Below are positions 1 through 9,028 of a stretch of 64,000 bases of DNA, piece by piece (positions within the stretch are counted from its first letter, which is position 1; every line of letters begins with the position of its first letter). Both the position numbers and the translations under genes were made by a program. Source of the stretch: Symbiodinium natans (lineage: Eukaryota > Sar > Dinophyceae > Suessiales > Symbiodiniaceae); NCBI GenBank assembly GCA_905221605.1, contig CAJNDS010002254.1:322032-386031 (forward strand), in the 5' to 3' direction. The notes beneath the pieces were generated by a model. The model ran no database searches. It was not told the DNA's origin and saw only the letters and a program-made list of their open reading frames with translations.

Positions 1-227
1 TGTGCAGGTGTGCCAGCGCCTGAACAACTTGCAGGGTCGGCGCTGGCCCGAAAAAAGGGACCGCTTTCTCAGAAGCCTTAAAATGTAATTCCAGCCGGAC
101 CCCGTAGGCGCGGCAGTCATCGTCCCATCTCCGTCAGCCCAAATGATGAGAACAGCTTGCTGCAGCTGTGTCTGCTTGGTGCGTCTGGGTAACAGAGGCA
201 ACAGGCTGCGCACTTCCCACTTGCCAC
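1..227. other. unique left edge, no gene supported
   Basis: Non-repetitive sequence before the microsatellite. All long frames here run on into the low-complexity tract that follows, so none is called. Confidence 0.4.
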
Positions 228-355
228 TTGCCACTTCCCACTTCCCGCTTCCCACTTCCCGCTTCCCGCTTCCCACTTGCCACTTCCCACTTCCCACTTC
301 CCACTTCCCACTTCCCACTTCCCACTTCCCACTTCCCACTTCCCACTTCCTACTT
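228..355. repeat. CCCACTT heptamer array
   Basis: Near-perfect tandem CCCACTT with some CCCGCTT and TGCCACTT units. The unit is seven bases and starts with CCC, like telomeric CCCTAAA, but it is not the telomeric sequence. Both strands are open in several frames only because the repeat lacks stop codons. Confidence 0.9.
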
Positions 356-382
356 CCTACTTCTTCCCACTTCCCCCCTTCC

Positions 383-1050
383 CACCACCTCCCACCACCT
401 CCCACCACCTCCCACCACCTCCCACCGCCTCCCACCACCTCCCACCACTTCCCACCACTTCCCACCACTTCCCACCACTTCCCACCACTTCCCACCACTT
501 CCCACCACTCCTCACCACCTCCCACCCACTTCCCACCACTTCCCACCACCCTTCCCACCATACTCCCACCACCTCCCCACCGGCCTCCCACCGCCTCACA
601 CCACTTCCCACAATTCTTCCAACCACTCACTTCCCACCCACCACGTACCACACCACCACTTCCCACCCACCACTCCCACCACCTCCCACGCTCCCACCAC
701 CTCCCACCACCTCCCACCACTTCCCACCACTTCCCACCACTTCCCACCACTTCCCACCACTTCCCACCACTTCCCACCACTTCCCACCACTTCCCACCAC
801 TTCCCACCACTTCACACCACTTCCCACCACTTCCCACCACTTCCCACCACTTCCCACCACTTCCCACCACTTCCCACCACTTCCCACCACTTCCCACCAC
901 TTCCCACCACTTCCCACCACTTCCCACCACTTCCCACCACTTCCCACCACTTCCCACCACTTCCCACCACTTCCCACCCACTTTCCACCTACTTCCACAA
1001 CTTCCCACCACTTCCTCAACACTTCCGCTTCCACTTCCCACTTCCGAGAG
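383..1050. repeat. CCCACCACTT decamer array
   Basis: About 65 tandem units of ten bases, with CCCACCACCT variants at the left end and a less regular stretch at 525-690. It follows directly on the CCCACTT array and looks derived from it by inserting CCA. The long frames translate as His/Pro/Thr/Ser or Trp/Glu/Val/Gly repeats and are not genes. Confidence 0.9.
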
Positions 1051-1089
1051 GAGGAGTGAGGGAGGGAGGAGGGAGGAGCTGACCCCGAG

Positions 1090-1290
1090 GAGGAGAGGGA
1101 GGAGAGAGGAGTGAGAGGAGGAGGAGAGAGGAGGAGAGAGAGAGGAGGAGAGAGAGAGGAGGAGAGAGAGAGGAGGAGAGAGAGAGAGGAGGAGAGAGAG
1201 AGGAGGAGAGAGAGAGGAGGAGAGAGAGAGAGGAGGAGAGAGAGAGGAGGAGAGAGAGAGGAGGAGAGAGGAGGAGAGGAGGAGATTGGA
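1090..1290. repeat. GAGGAGAGAGA purine microsatellite
   Basis: Tandem 10- to 12-base purine units. It is on the opposite strand sense from the pyrimidine-rich array just upstream, so a transcript of this interval could fold as a long pyrimidine/purine hairpin. Confidence 0.9.
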
Positions 1291-1649
1291 GGAGAAAGGA
1301 GAAGCAGAGCAGCAGCTGAGGCTTGGCCAAAGAACGTCAGCAGCGAAAGATTTGGACCCTCTTGCGCTGCTGAAACATGTGAGTGTGCATGGGTGTGCAA
1401 CCTTTCACCCTGTAAGGGGGCGCCAGGATCCTTTTTAGAAACAGACCTGCTTTTGCTTCATTGTCATCCTAACTGAGCCCTAAGCCTCAAAATGGGTTCG
1501 TTGGCTTGGGACTGCCCTTCAAAGAAGACTGGGCTCTAAAGTACGGTCTCGGGAGTCTCGTGTAGGTACAGCAACAACAACAGATGCCAGGCAACGACTC
1601 TTCGAACCCTGCACCGCCTGAAGCCCTGCAGAAGCACTGAGCCCCTACA
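1291..1649. other. unique spacer between two purine arrays
   Basis: About 360 bases of non-repetitive sequence. The only long frame enters from the repeat on its left. No exon with acceptable splice ends was found. Confidence 0.4.
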
Positions 1650-1910
1650 GGAGGAGAGAGGAGGAGAGAGGTGGAGAGAGGAGGAGAGAGGAGGAGAGAG
1701 GAGGAGAGAGGCGGAGAGAGGAGGAGAGAGGAGGAGAGAGGAGGAGAGAGGAGGAGAGAGGAGGAGAGAGGAGGAGAGAGCAGGAGGAGGATAGGAGGAG
1801 GACAGGAGCAGGAGGAGGACAGGAGGAGGACAGGAGGAGGACAGGAGGAGGACAGGAGGAGGACAGGAGGAGGACAGGAAAAGGACAGGAAAAGGACAAG
1901 GAGGAGGAGA
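1650..1910. repeat. GAGGAGAGAG then CAGGAGGAGGA array
   Basis: A second purine array of the GAGGAGAGAG type (to about 1790) passes into an 11-base unit CAGGAGGAGGA (about 1795-1880). The region beyond, to 2550, has only loose CCCTAAA/CCCTGAA-like words and no supported gene. Confidence 0.9.
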
Positions 1911-2557
1911 GGAAGGAGAACCTTAACCCTAAAAGATTTTTTGTATTAGGGTTTCGGCACTTAGCGTGCTTGGCGCCTAAGTTTAAGGGCCAATCTCCTC
2001 ACAGACGCCCTTCTGTTGTCGCAAAAATTGTGGAGTTCCAAAAATGTCCACCCGAAAAATATCCACTCGCTCTACCGGCCTCCCACAAAAGTCAGAGCCC
2101 AGGCCATGACAGGCTTACGCAAGGCAACAAGGGACTGAGGGACCTCAAACCCTGAACCCTAAACCCTACACCCGAAACCCTAAGCCCTAAATCCTAAACC
2201 CCTACACCCTACCCTGTTTTTTTCGTTTAGGGGAAACGCCTCAACCCTCAGCTTGTTGCGCAAGTTGTGCGTTCCCTCGTTTAAGTAAGTTTGTACATGT
2301 ATGACCCTTGACTTCTCAGCAGTTTCAAAAAGGACTCTCTAGCTAATGGTCCCTTTTGTGCACCGACAAAAAGGGACCCTCATTTAGAGAACTGACCGCC
2401 TAACCCCCCCAGAATCTCAATGCTAGTAGCCCTGGTCTGCCTTCTAAAGTTTCTTGCGACGATAGAACCCCTAAAAATAGAACCCCTAAACGCACCCAGC
2501 CGCTCAGCCCTAAACCCTGACTCACCTTCAACCCTCCACCCTGCATCCCAAGGATCC

Positions 2558-2655
2558 CCCCCCCCCCCCCCAGGGTTTAGGGTTTAGGGTTTAGGCTTTA
2601 GGCTGTAGGGTTCAGGGTGTAGGGTGTAGGGTGGTTTAGGGTTTAGGGTTTACAT
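2558..2655. repeat. poly-C run followed by TTTAGGG array
   Basis: A C homopolymer of about 14 bases, then CAG, then degenerate TTTAGGG units (TTTAGGC, TTCAGGG, TGTAGGG variants). The poly-C plus CAG resembles an intron 3' end. Confidence 0.8.
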
Positions 2656-2661
2656 TGCAAG

Positions 2662-2730
2662 GGGGCCATCCTCATCTGGACGATGCCGCCGGAGCTGGTC
2701 GGGAAGTGCCTGGAGTGGCTTGGCCGGTGT
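2662..2730 (+). CDS. candidate internal exon, unknown protein
   Basis: Open frame reading GAILIWTMPPELVGKCLEWL and then GRC. It is preceded by TTACATTGCAAG and followed by GTAGGC (or GTGTGT at 2727), so it has both splice-like ends and 23 whole codons. The island lies between a TTTAGGG array on the left and CCCTAAA words on the right. No family is recognised. Composition and splice ends are seen; the exon call is inference. Confidence 0.45.
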
Positions 2731-3238
2731 GTAGGCGTGAACCACACAGAGCCCCAAAGAATCTTATTCACCCTAAACCCTAAACCCTGAACCCTGAACG
2801 CTAAACCCTGAACCCCAAACCTTGAACCCTAAACCCTTAGCTGGAAATAGGGCATTCCTTGGAAACTGTCAACTCCTAAGCTTCTAGGGTGTAGGGTTTC
2901 GGGTTGAGAGTTCAGGCTTTAGGTTTAGGGTTTAGGGGGTTTAGGGCTGAGGGTTAACACCCAGAAGCTTGTTAGGTTGTTGCTGCCTGGGACTTTGGGA
3001 GACTGGGGCGGGGGATTGAAGTTTGGGCTCTGAACCCTTGAACCCTAAACTGAATTCAACTCCTCAAGCTTCTTAGCTGCTTAAACTCCTTAAACCCCTT
3101 AACTCCCCAAGCTCCTTAAACTCCCTAAGCTCCCTAAACTCCCTAAACTCCTTAAGGTCCCTGAACTCCTTAAACTCCCGAAGCTCCCTAAACTACTCCC
3201 TAAACTCCCTAAGCTCCCGAAGCTCTCGCAGCTCCCAG

Positions 3239-3335
3239 AAGCCAAGGCCAGTGGAGTGAACGCCGCTCTGCTGTCGCACCTGAAAGCCAGATGGGCGCGG
3301 GGCCGTCCGCGGAAGCAAGTTGGGAAGCCCCATGG
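3239..3335 (+). CDS. candidate internal exon, basic protein segment
   Basis: Preceded by degenerate CTCCCTAAACT repeats ending CTCCCAG and followed by GTGGTTTAGGG. The frame reads KASGVNAALLSHLKARWARG and continues with basic residues. The acceptor and the GT that opens the telomeric array fit the island rule of this window. Another frame is also open, so the phase is uncertain. Confidence 0.42.
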
Positions 3336-3620
3336 GTGGTTTAGGGTTTAGGGCTTAGGGTTTAGGGGTTAGGTTTCAGGGTTTGGGGTTTAGTTTAGGG
3401 TTTACCTGGGGCATTGGTTTAGTGTGTAGGGTTGGTTGGTCCTTGGCTCTGATGATCAAGAGGGGGGGGAGCAGTTGGCCATGAGAGTTCTAGTGAGGAG
3501 GGCCCACAAGAATTTGAGCTGTTGCCAGGGGGGTTCTGGGAGCAGTTAGCATGAACCTCCAAGCCATCCCCGCATTTTTTCTCGTGATCTTAACAGTGCC
3601 TCAAACCCACAGAATCTTAG

Positions 3621-3812
3621 GCAGCCCCAATCTTCCTCAAAGCCCTGCATGCGCCGGACACTAGGGGGGGGAGGGTGGCGAAGTTCGTCACGCAGCGGGC
3701 AAGAAAAGAGCACAAAGGGCTCGCCCACCCATCTGGATCGGTTCACCCTACGTTCAAGCATCAGACACTTGGGACAGCCGAGGTGCCCAAGTCACTTCGA
3801 ATCCCGCCCTGA
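3621..3812 (+). CDS. candidate 3' exon, unknown
   Basis: Starts after AATCTTAG and reads AAPIFLKALHAPDTRGGRVA, then a basic stretch, to a TGA at 3810-3812. Sixty-three codons are open in a sequence of mixed composition. A second frame on the same strand and one on the minus strand are also open, so strand and phase are not secure. Confidence 0.32.
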   Translation, partial: AAPIFLKALHAPDTRGGRVAKFVTQRARKEHKGLAHPSGSVHPTFKHQTLGTAEVPKSLRIPP

Positions 3813-4142
3813 AGGCCTTAAAGCCCTGCCAGGAGGCCATAAATAAAGATACCCTAAAGCCCCATCGCCTTGTCAAAAGGCTCAACAATGCACCTAAACC
3901 CTAACCCCTAAAGCCAAAACCTGAATCACGGAAACAAGCTTCCACACCCCAAAACGGAACCCCTACCATTGCCTCAGTGCCACTGACTTTCATCCCCTCA
4001 TTGTGCGTGCTGCCCAGATTACCCTTCAGGTTATTTGAGGCAAGTAAGTTCTCTCAAGGGCAATGGAAGCCCGAACCCGAAGCCTAAAGCCCAGAACCCT
4101 TGCAACCCTTAAGCGAAAACTCCGAAAGAAGAATCCTGAGTT

Positions 4143-4240
4143 ACCGGGTTTACGAAAATAGGGGACCCCGACATAGACACCCAAATAGTAGGATCCCCTA
4201 TGATACGGACCCCAATAAGGGACCCTCAATATTGTAAACC
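4143..4240. mobile_element. M2 family short inverted-repeat element
   Basis: Begins GGGTTTACGAAAATAGGGGA and ends near TTGTAAACCTTCATTTG, with the internal word AGTAGGATCCCCTATGATA. The same ordered words occur at about 32.3 and 42.9 kb and in part at 10.8, 13.6 and 26.5 kb. Non-coding and MITE-like. Confidence 0.65.
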
Positions 4241-4249
4241 TTCATTTGG

Positions 4250-4699
4250 GTCAGATGCCGCCCGCCCCACCTTGAAACGGTCATTTCTTGTCCCTTCACC
4301 TGTCCGGAACCCTGCGAAATCCTAAACACCCAACCTCCCTAACTCCACCCCAAAACCCTAAACCCTAAACCATACACCCTAAACCCAAAGCCCAAAGCCC
4401 AAAACCCAAAACCCCAAAACCCTAAAGCCTCAGCTCAAGTGTCGCCTGTTGTCACCCCCTGTTCTGCCGAGCACCGGGCACAGGGAGGCGAATTGAAGAA
4501 TGCACCCGCCCAGTGACGCGGGCGCTTATGGGCTGCCATGCGAATACATTGCAAAAACAACATAGTAGTATAATTGTTTAATGATAAGCAGTGTATAATA
4601 TATGCATACAAAACATACTAGTCTAAGAATGTAAAAAGAGATCCAGCAATCCTTTACTACATCTCATGAAGTAAAGGATTCTCAACCCTTTAGTAGATT
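4250..4699. other. AT-richer spacer with a hairpin
   Basis: Scattered CCCTAAA-like words to 4430, then AT-rich DNA. An inverted repeat AATCCTTTACT/AGTAAAGGATT lies at about 4649-4680. No coding frame is supported. Confidence 0.45.
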
Positions 4700-4765
4700 A
4701 AATGCCCCTGCAACCAAAAAGGGCGCCCTTTCTATTCCTTGGCTACTCAGGGGTCTGGTAGCCCC
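4700..4765. mobile_element. M3 dispersed repeat
   Basis: Shares AACCAAAAAGGGCGCCCTTT followed by CCTTGGCTACTC...GGGTCT with copies at about 37.79 kb and 46.63 kb. The core AAGGGCGCCCTT is palindromic. Ends are not defined. Confidence 0.5.
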
Positions 4766-4779
4766 ATTCCCCTCCGCCC

Positions 4780-4900
4780 AATATGATACTCCCCCTTACC
4801 GCCTAAGAAGAAATACCCCGCTTAATTGTAATATGACAATATTGGGGTGTTTAATCTGAGGGGGTAGGGGGGGGGGTTTAATATTAGGGGGAGGTGATTG
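4780..4900. repeat. imperfect palindrome, C-rich to G-rich
   Basis: CCCCCTTACCGCC on the left and GGGGGTAGGGGG...TTAATATTAGGGGGAGG on the right. A related sequence with the same TTTAATATT and AATATTAGGGGGA words lies at about 58.99-59.13 kb, suggesting another short inverted-repeat family. Confidence 0.4.
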
Positions 4901-4908
4901 AACCCTAA

Positions 4909-5025
4909 CTCCAAACCCGAAACCCTAAACTACCCTAAACCCTAAACTACCCTAAACCCTAAACCCTAAACCCTAAACCCTAAACCCTAAACCCTCAACC
5001 CTCAACCCTCAACCCTAAACCTATA
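4909..5025. repeat. CCCTAAA telomeric-type array
   Basis: Tandem CCCTAAA with a few CCCTCAA and CTACCCTAAA variants. It is interstitial, not a chromosome end, since unique DNA lies on both sides. Confidence 0.95.
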
Positions 5026-5165
5026 ATTTGGTGTGGGTGGCTTCGGTCCGAAGTTTCTTCACCCTATGGAAGCCTGGCGTTTAGGGCTTAGGGGCTTAGG
5101 GGCTTAGGGGCTTAGGGGTTAGGGGTTAGGGTTTAGGGTTTAGGGTTTAGGGTGAAGACTTTCTC

Positions 5166-5249
5166 ATCCCTGAAGTCTCTCTTCATGGGTGTTTGCGGTT
5201 TAGGGTTTCGGGTTTGGGGTTTATCCCTAAAGCCTCTCTTCATGGGCGT
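5166..5249. repeat. 27-bp direct repeat flanking a telomeric-like segment
   Basis: Two copies of a 27-base sequence (5166-5192 and 5223-5249), both carrying CTCTCTTCATGGG, differ at three positions. They enclose about 30 bases of TTTAGGG-like DNA, which is the structure expected if the telomeric segment was inserted with duplication of its target. Confidence 0.7.
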
Positions 5250-5327
5250 GTTGGCAAGTCCAGTGTCCTCGTCCACGGCGCAGACGTGTCTCTCCTTGGT
5301 GTGGTGGGACCCCAGTCGAAGAATGAA
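5229..5327 (-). CDS. candidate exon, minus strand, unknown
   Basis: On the minus strand TTGCTCTCTTGGCAG is followed by an open frame FILRLGSHHTKERHVCAVDE and DTGLANTPMKRGFRD. The acceptor with its pyrimidine tract is good. The plus strand is also open here (VGKSSVLVHGADVSLLGVVG), so the strand call rests mainly on the acceptor. Confidence 0.38.
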
Positions 5328-5434
5328 CTGCCAAGAGAGCAAGGGTTTAGGGTTTAGGTTTAGGCTTTAGCGTTTAGGGTTTAGAGTTTAGGGTTTAGGT
5401 TTCAGGGTTTAGGGCTTAGGGGGGTACTCAAACG

Positions 5435-5505
5435 TCACGCGCCGAACTCGACGCCGCAACGCACATCAAAGACCCAAGAAACCTCAAGACGCAGCTTAAG
5501 CAGCT
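5435..5505 (+). CDS. candidate exon, helical segment
   Basis: Frame SRAELDAATHIKDPRNLKTQ then LKQ, followed by GTGAGC, a strong 5' splice site (without splicing the frame would stop at TGA one codon later). TTTAGGG words flank the island on both sides. The 3' splice site is not clear. Confidence 0.38.
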
Positions 5506-5542
5506 GTGAGCCAAAGCGCCTTTGCAACAATAGGAGGAGGAG

Positions 5543-5708
5543 TAGGGTTTAGGGGTTTGGGGTTTGGGGTTTAGGGTTTAGGGTTTAGGGTTTAGGGTTT
5601 AGGGTTTAGGGTTTAGGGTTTAGGGTTTAGGGTTTAGGGTTTAGGGTTTAGGGGAGGAGGAGGAGGAGGAGGAGGAGGAGGAGGAGGAGGAGGAGGAGGA
5701 GGAGGAAG
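5543..5708. repeat. TTTAGGG array inside a GGA microsatellite
   Basis: AGGAGGAGG lies left of the TTTAGGG array and a longer (GGA)n run lies right of it, so the telomeric array interrupts a purine microsatellite. Confidence 0.9.
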
Positions 5709-5937
5709 TTGCCTTCTAAGACGTTGAGACTGCCGCCGAGATTTCACCTTTGGCTTTTTTCGTCTTTTTCTGTGAGAAGTAAAAGCTTCACTTTTTTGAG
5801 ATATCCCAGGCTGTGAGAGAAGTAGGGAAGGGGAGGTGGTTTAGAAGCATGAGGTCAGGCTAGCTAGATCCTTGAACGATCGGATTCGGGCCCTTCGCTA
5901 GGATTCATCCTAGACCCTCAGCCTCAGACAATGAACC

Positions 5938-6080
5938 CTAAACCCTCCAGAGGGAGCGGAGTCCGTTCAAAAACCAGGGCGCCCTTGTCGTCTGGATGCC
6001 TTCGTCATCCTCACGTTCCTGAGACCAAAACAGAAGCTCGGTCCGGTCCCTCAAAAGGACGGAGTCAGACCAATACCCTA
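5938..6080 (-). CDS. candidate exon, minus strand, unknown
   Basis: After AAGTCTGGGCAG on the minus strand the frame reads YWSDSVLLRDRTELLFWSQE, REDDEGIQTTRAPWFLNGLR, then reaches GTTTAG, which could serve as a 5' splice site or as the stop. The plus-strand frame here is Ser/Pro/Arg-rich and less protein-like. Confidence 0.35.
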
Positions 6081-6340
6081 CTGCCCAGACTTTCCTTAAA
6101 CCCTCAACCCTAGACCCGAAACCCTAAGCCCCAAACCCTAAATCCTAAACTAAGCCCTCAACCCTAAACCCTAAACCGCACCTTAGCTCCCAACTTGAAT
6201 GCCAGTTGCCGGGGCCCCTCCCACCGCCCTTGGCAAAACCTGCCTTGGGACTTGTGTCACCCTGCTGCAAGAGACGCCATGCAGCGCAAATCCTGCGGTG
6301 CAAAACGGGTTCGACCCTAAGCCCTAAACCCTAAACCCTA

Positions 6341-6560
6341 CAGCCCTGACACCCGAGGCCCTAATGACAGCCGAGGCCCTAAGCCTTTCATATCCTCGGC
6401 ACCGTCCTGAACAAGAAGGGGGGTTTCCACAATCAGGGCTTTTTTGGAGGACCCTTTACTGAGGAACTTCCCTGCCATAGGGGAAGAGGACATAAAAGGT
6501 GACCAGAATTTGTGGCAACTCCCATGTTGGCCAGTTCTCTCAGTTATCGTTAGTTTTAGC
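6341..6560 (-). CDS. candidate exon, minus strand, unknown
   Basis: Open minus-strand frame with SCHKFWSPFMSSSPMAGKFL and SSKKALIVETPLLVQDGAED. It belongs to a longer open frame that continues to about 6631. No family recognised. AT-rich DNA with TATATACA words lies to its right. Confidence 0.3.
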
Positions 6561-6748
6561 GTTCGTAGAACGATCGATCTGTGTTTGCATATTATATACA
6601 CACATACATACATATACGCTGTCATATACATCTGTACATAAACGCATGCATAAGCTAGGGGCCATCGAAAGCAATTATGACTTGGAAAAGGGTTTTACGC
6701 AAAGTTGAGAAAGACCCGCAACCCTAAACTCTGCACCCTAGAAACTTA

Positions 6749-7076
6749 ACCCTAAACCCTGAAACCCTAAACCCTAAACCCTAAACCCTAAACCCCAAAC
6801 CCTAAACCCTAAACCCTAAACCCTAAACCCTAAACCCTAAACCCTAAACCCTAAACCCTAAACCCTAAACCCTAAACCCTCAACCCTCAACCCCTAAACC
6901 CTAAACCCTAAACCCTAAACCCTAAACCCTAAACCCTAAACCCTAAACCCTAAACCCTAAACCCTAAACCCTAAACCCTAAACCCTAAACCCTAAACCCT
7001 AAACCCTAAACCCTAATCCCTAATCCCTAAACCCTAAACCCTAAACCCTAAACCCTAAACCCTAAACCCTAAACCC
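6749..7076. repeat. CCCTAAA telomeric-type array
   Basis: About 47 units, mostly perfect, with CCCTCAA and CCCTAAT variants clustered in the middle and near the right end. One of the longest arrays in the window. Confidence 0.97.
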
Positions 7077-7114
7077 TGCACTTGCATGCCCTGGGCCGGC
7101 CCTGTACCGCTTCC

Positions 7115-7207
7115 ATGGAGGACCGCCTTTCCATGAAGAAGCAGCGGGAACTTGCCGCAGAGGAGACCCTCCACGGTCCCAGACCCCTGAAAGAATCCAA
7201 AAAGTAG
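7115..7207 (+). CDS. small ORF or 3' exon after telomeric array
   Basis: ATG at 7115 gives MEDRLSMKKQRELAAEETLH then GPRPLKESKK and TAG at 7205. It is charged and probably helical. It begins 39 bases beyond the end of the CCCTAAA array; the frame is open leftward into the array, so it may be the last exon of a longer gene. A minus-strand frame overlaps and is less convincing. Confidence 0.38.
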   Translation: MEDRLSMKKQRELAAEETLHGPRPLKESKK

Positions 7208-7299
7208 AACCCCCCTTGAGGGTTCCAAAGAATGAGCCAATAGTAGTATAGGGTACGACTTGGGGGTTGCTCCTTTTTAAATCCTCCCGGGGGTCTTAG

Positions 7300-7408
7300 G
7301 AACCCAAGGGAGATAAGAGCAAATCTCTCTATCAAGCCGGTTCTGGTGCTCCAAGGGCTTGCCTGGAGGTTCGCTTGGCTCTTGAGGGGGTCATCAGCGC
7401 AGCTGCGC
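7300..7408 (+). CDS. candidate internal exon with canonical ends
   Basis: Pyrimidine-rich CTCCTTTTTAAATCCTCC leads to GTCTTAG. The exon reads NPREIRANLSIKPVLVLQGL and AWRFAWLLRGSSAQLR, and ends at GTAGGT. Without splicing the frame stops two codons later. One of the better-supported islands by splice signals, although no family is recognised. Confidence 0.48.
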
Positions 7409-7472
7409 GTAGGTCCCTGAACCGTCTCATCCCTATGCCGGCCTTGCACACTATACACACTACTACAGGTCT

Positions 7473-7573
7473 CAGATGTAAGGCCAGGTTCAGGGTTCAG
7501 GGTTCAGGGTTCAGGGTTTAGGGTTTAGGGTTTAGGGTTTAGGGTTTAGTGTTTAAATTTCAGGCAAAGGTTC
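7473..7573. repeat. telomeric segment between near-direct repeats
   Basis: AAGGCCAGGTTC on the left and CAGGCAAAGGTTC on the right enclose TTCAGGG/TTTAGGG units. Both copies contain AG followed by GC, so splicing within the repeat could remove the array. The match is imperfect (about 10 of 12 with one gap). Confidence 0.5.
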
Positions 7574-7593
7574 GAGGGAGTTTATGAAAGCAG

Positions 7594-7734
7594 GCGAAAG
7601 CAGCGGCCGATGCGAAAGCCAAGGCAGAGGCACTTCGGAGTGAGGGTATTCTGACTACGACTGCTATGACGATTCTCGCAATTGTTATCGTTACTCTTAT
7701 GGTTGTTTCTGGAGATTTTCACAATCCTGAATAG
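7594..7734 (+). CDS. possible exon: Ala/Lys-rich then hydrophobic segment
   Basis: Frame AKAAADAKAKAEALRSEGIL, then TTTAMTILAIVIVTLMVVSG, then a TAG at 7732. A charged helix followed by a membrane-like segment is unusual for random sequence. The upstream frame is closed by TGA, so it would need splicing. Its 3' end overlaps the left part of an M1 element. Confidence 0.3.
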   Translation, partial: AKAAADAKAKAEALRSEGILTTTAMTILAIVIVTLMVVSGDFHNPE

Positions 7735-7809
7735 GGATTACTACAGGGAGGGGGGGTACTATAATCCCTATTAATACTAAGGACTGTTAGTAGAAGGGGG
7801 AACATCCCA
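7721..7809. mobile_element. M1 family inverted-repeat element, left end eroded
   Basis: TCCTGAATAGGGATTACTAC on the left and CCCTATTAATACTAAGGACTG...GGGGGAACATCCCA on the right. The right terminus AACATCCCA is shared with five other copies. The outer left terminus is not recognisable. Confidence 0.65.
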
Positions 7810-7978
7810 AGTTATTTCCTTGTGATTGTTTTTGTTTGGTTCTTCTCATTTGTATCGTCCTTATTAGTCGTATCTGCTTTCAAGGGCTCAGAGAACCCCT
7901 AACCCTTAAACCCGAAGCCCTGAAAACCCTCCCCCCCCTGATATTTTGGGATGTCGGAGTTCGCTGTTCGCTTCTGAG

Positions 7979-8098
7979 AAGCCCTGAAGGCGGAGGAGGT
8001 GGCTGCTGAGCAAGCTGCCGCCGAGCAAGCTGCCGCCGAGCAAGCTGCCGCCGAGCAAGCTGCCGCCGAGAAAGATGCTGCAGAGCAGGCGGAACCCG
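7979..8098 (+). CDS. Ala/Glu repeat exon, possible C-terminal region
   Basis: Four tandem copies of a 15-bp unit encode AEQAA repeats (KAEEVAAEQAAAEQAAAEQ and onward to EKDAAEQAEPG). The frame runs to GGA at 8098 and meets a CCCTAAA array. If the array (about 8099-8180) is removed at the CCGGA words on both sides, the frame continues DPNQRP and stops. It could be a coiled-coil tail; the repeat could also simply be a minisatellite. Confidence 0.35.
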
Positions 8099-8180
8099 GA
8101 ACCCTAAACCCTAAACCCTAAACCCCAAACCCCAAACCCTAAACCCTAAACCCTAAACCCTAAACCCTAAACCCTAAACC
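8099..8180. repeat. CCCTAAA array
   Basis: Eleven or so units including two CCCCAAA variants. The word CCGGA lies on both sides, a weak direct repeat. Confidence 0.93.
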
Positions 8181-8251
8181 GGAGACCCTAACCAGCGCCC
8201 ATAGTTCAGAGTTTGGGGTTCAGGGCTTTTGGCAAAGGCCAAAATTTCTGA

Positions 8252-8533
8252 ATGCTGACCTTGCTTTTTGGGCCTGAGTTGAATCCAAAAAAACCCACGA
8301 ACGTCTTCGAAAGGCCTATAGCCGATCATACCCAGGAACCGAGAGAATATAACAAAGTCATCCGCGACTTCGGGGCAACAGTTCTTGCTGTTGGTAAGGG
8401 GCCAATGTTTTCCATTCTGGGTCAACCCCGCCCGTCCACTCATGGTGTATTCTCTTCCCACAGCACTCAATATCGTACAGATATTGACACGGACAGCCTC
8501 TTTGAAAAGCCTTCCTTATCCACAAGCATGTGA
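8252..8533 (+). CDS. candidate exon, strand uncertain
   Basis: Plus-strand frame with LFGPELNPKKPTNVFERPIA and EYNKVIRDFGATVLAVGKGP. The minus strand of the same interval is equally open (DDFVIFSRFLGMIGYRPFED). One of the two is likely coding, but I cannot decide which. Confidence 0.3.
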   Translation: MLTLLFGPELNPKKPTNVFERPIADHTQEPREYNKVIRDFGATVLAVGKGPMFSILGQPRPSTHGVFSSHSTQYRTDIDTDSLFEKPSLSTSM

Positions 8534-8752
8534 ACTCATTGATTCTCAACAGGGTACTCCTTCCAACAGCCCCAGGCGTTCACATAAACTCGTTCTCAAC
8601 AGGGTTTGGGTATCTCTTCATTACATCGTGCGCGCTCTTTCAATCTACGAATTCACTTATGTTGCACTCTGATACTTTTCAGTAGAAGTTCTTGCCTTAT
8701 TCTTCCTTCTCAACTATATCCACTGTAGCCGAGGATCTTAACTCCCCAGCCT

Positions 8753-8945
8753 AAACCCTAAACCCTAAACCCTAAACCCTAAACCCTAAACCCTAACACC
8801 CTAACACCCTAACACCCTAACACCCTAACACCCTAACACCCTAACACCCTAACACCCTAACACCCTAACACCCTAACACCCTAACACCCTAACACCCTAA
8901 CACCCTAACAGCCTAACAGCCTAACAGCCTAACAGCCTAACACCC
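8753..8945. repeat. CCCTAAA passing into CCCTAACA octamer array
   Basis: Six CCCTAAA units, then about fourteen homogeneous CCCTAACA units, then four AGCCTAAC units. Block-wise change of unit shows local amplification of variants. Confidence 0.95.
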
Positions 8946-8961
8946 AAATAAAACAAGAACA

Positions 8962-9028
8962 ATGGCGTTCGAGGCCCCGGTCTCTGCCGATGCTGAGGCT
9001 GCAAAGGAAGAGGCCCGGAGCCCCCCGC
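8962..9028 (+). CDS. candidate first exon with ATG
   Basis: ATG at 8962 (context AACAATGG) gives MAFEAPVSADAEAAKEEARS then PP, followed by GTGAGA, a strong 5' splice site. Without splicing the frame ends at TGA three codons later. It lies between a CCCTAACA array and a TTTAGGG array. The acidic Ala/Glu composition resembles that of the island at 7979-8098. Confidence 0.42.

Noticed and set aside
143-1114. Plus-strand frames of 260-323 codons and minus-strand frames to 257 codons
   Set aside because: They translate the CCCACTT, CCCACCACTT and GAGGAGAGAGA arrays in every phase; no sequence outside the repeats supports a protein.
6749-7076. A true chromosome end
   Set aside because: All telomeric arrays lie between unique DNA, occur in both orientations, and are short; they are interstitial.
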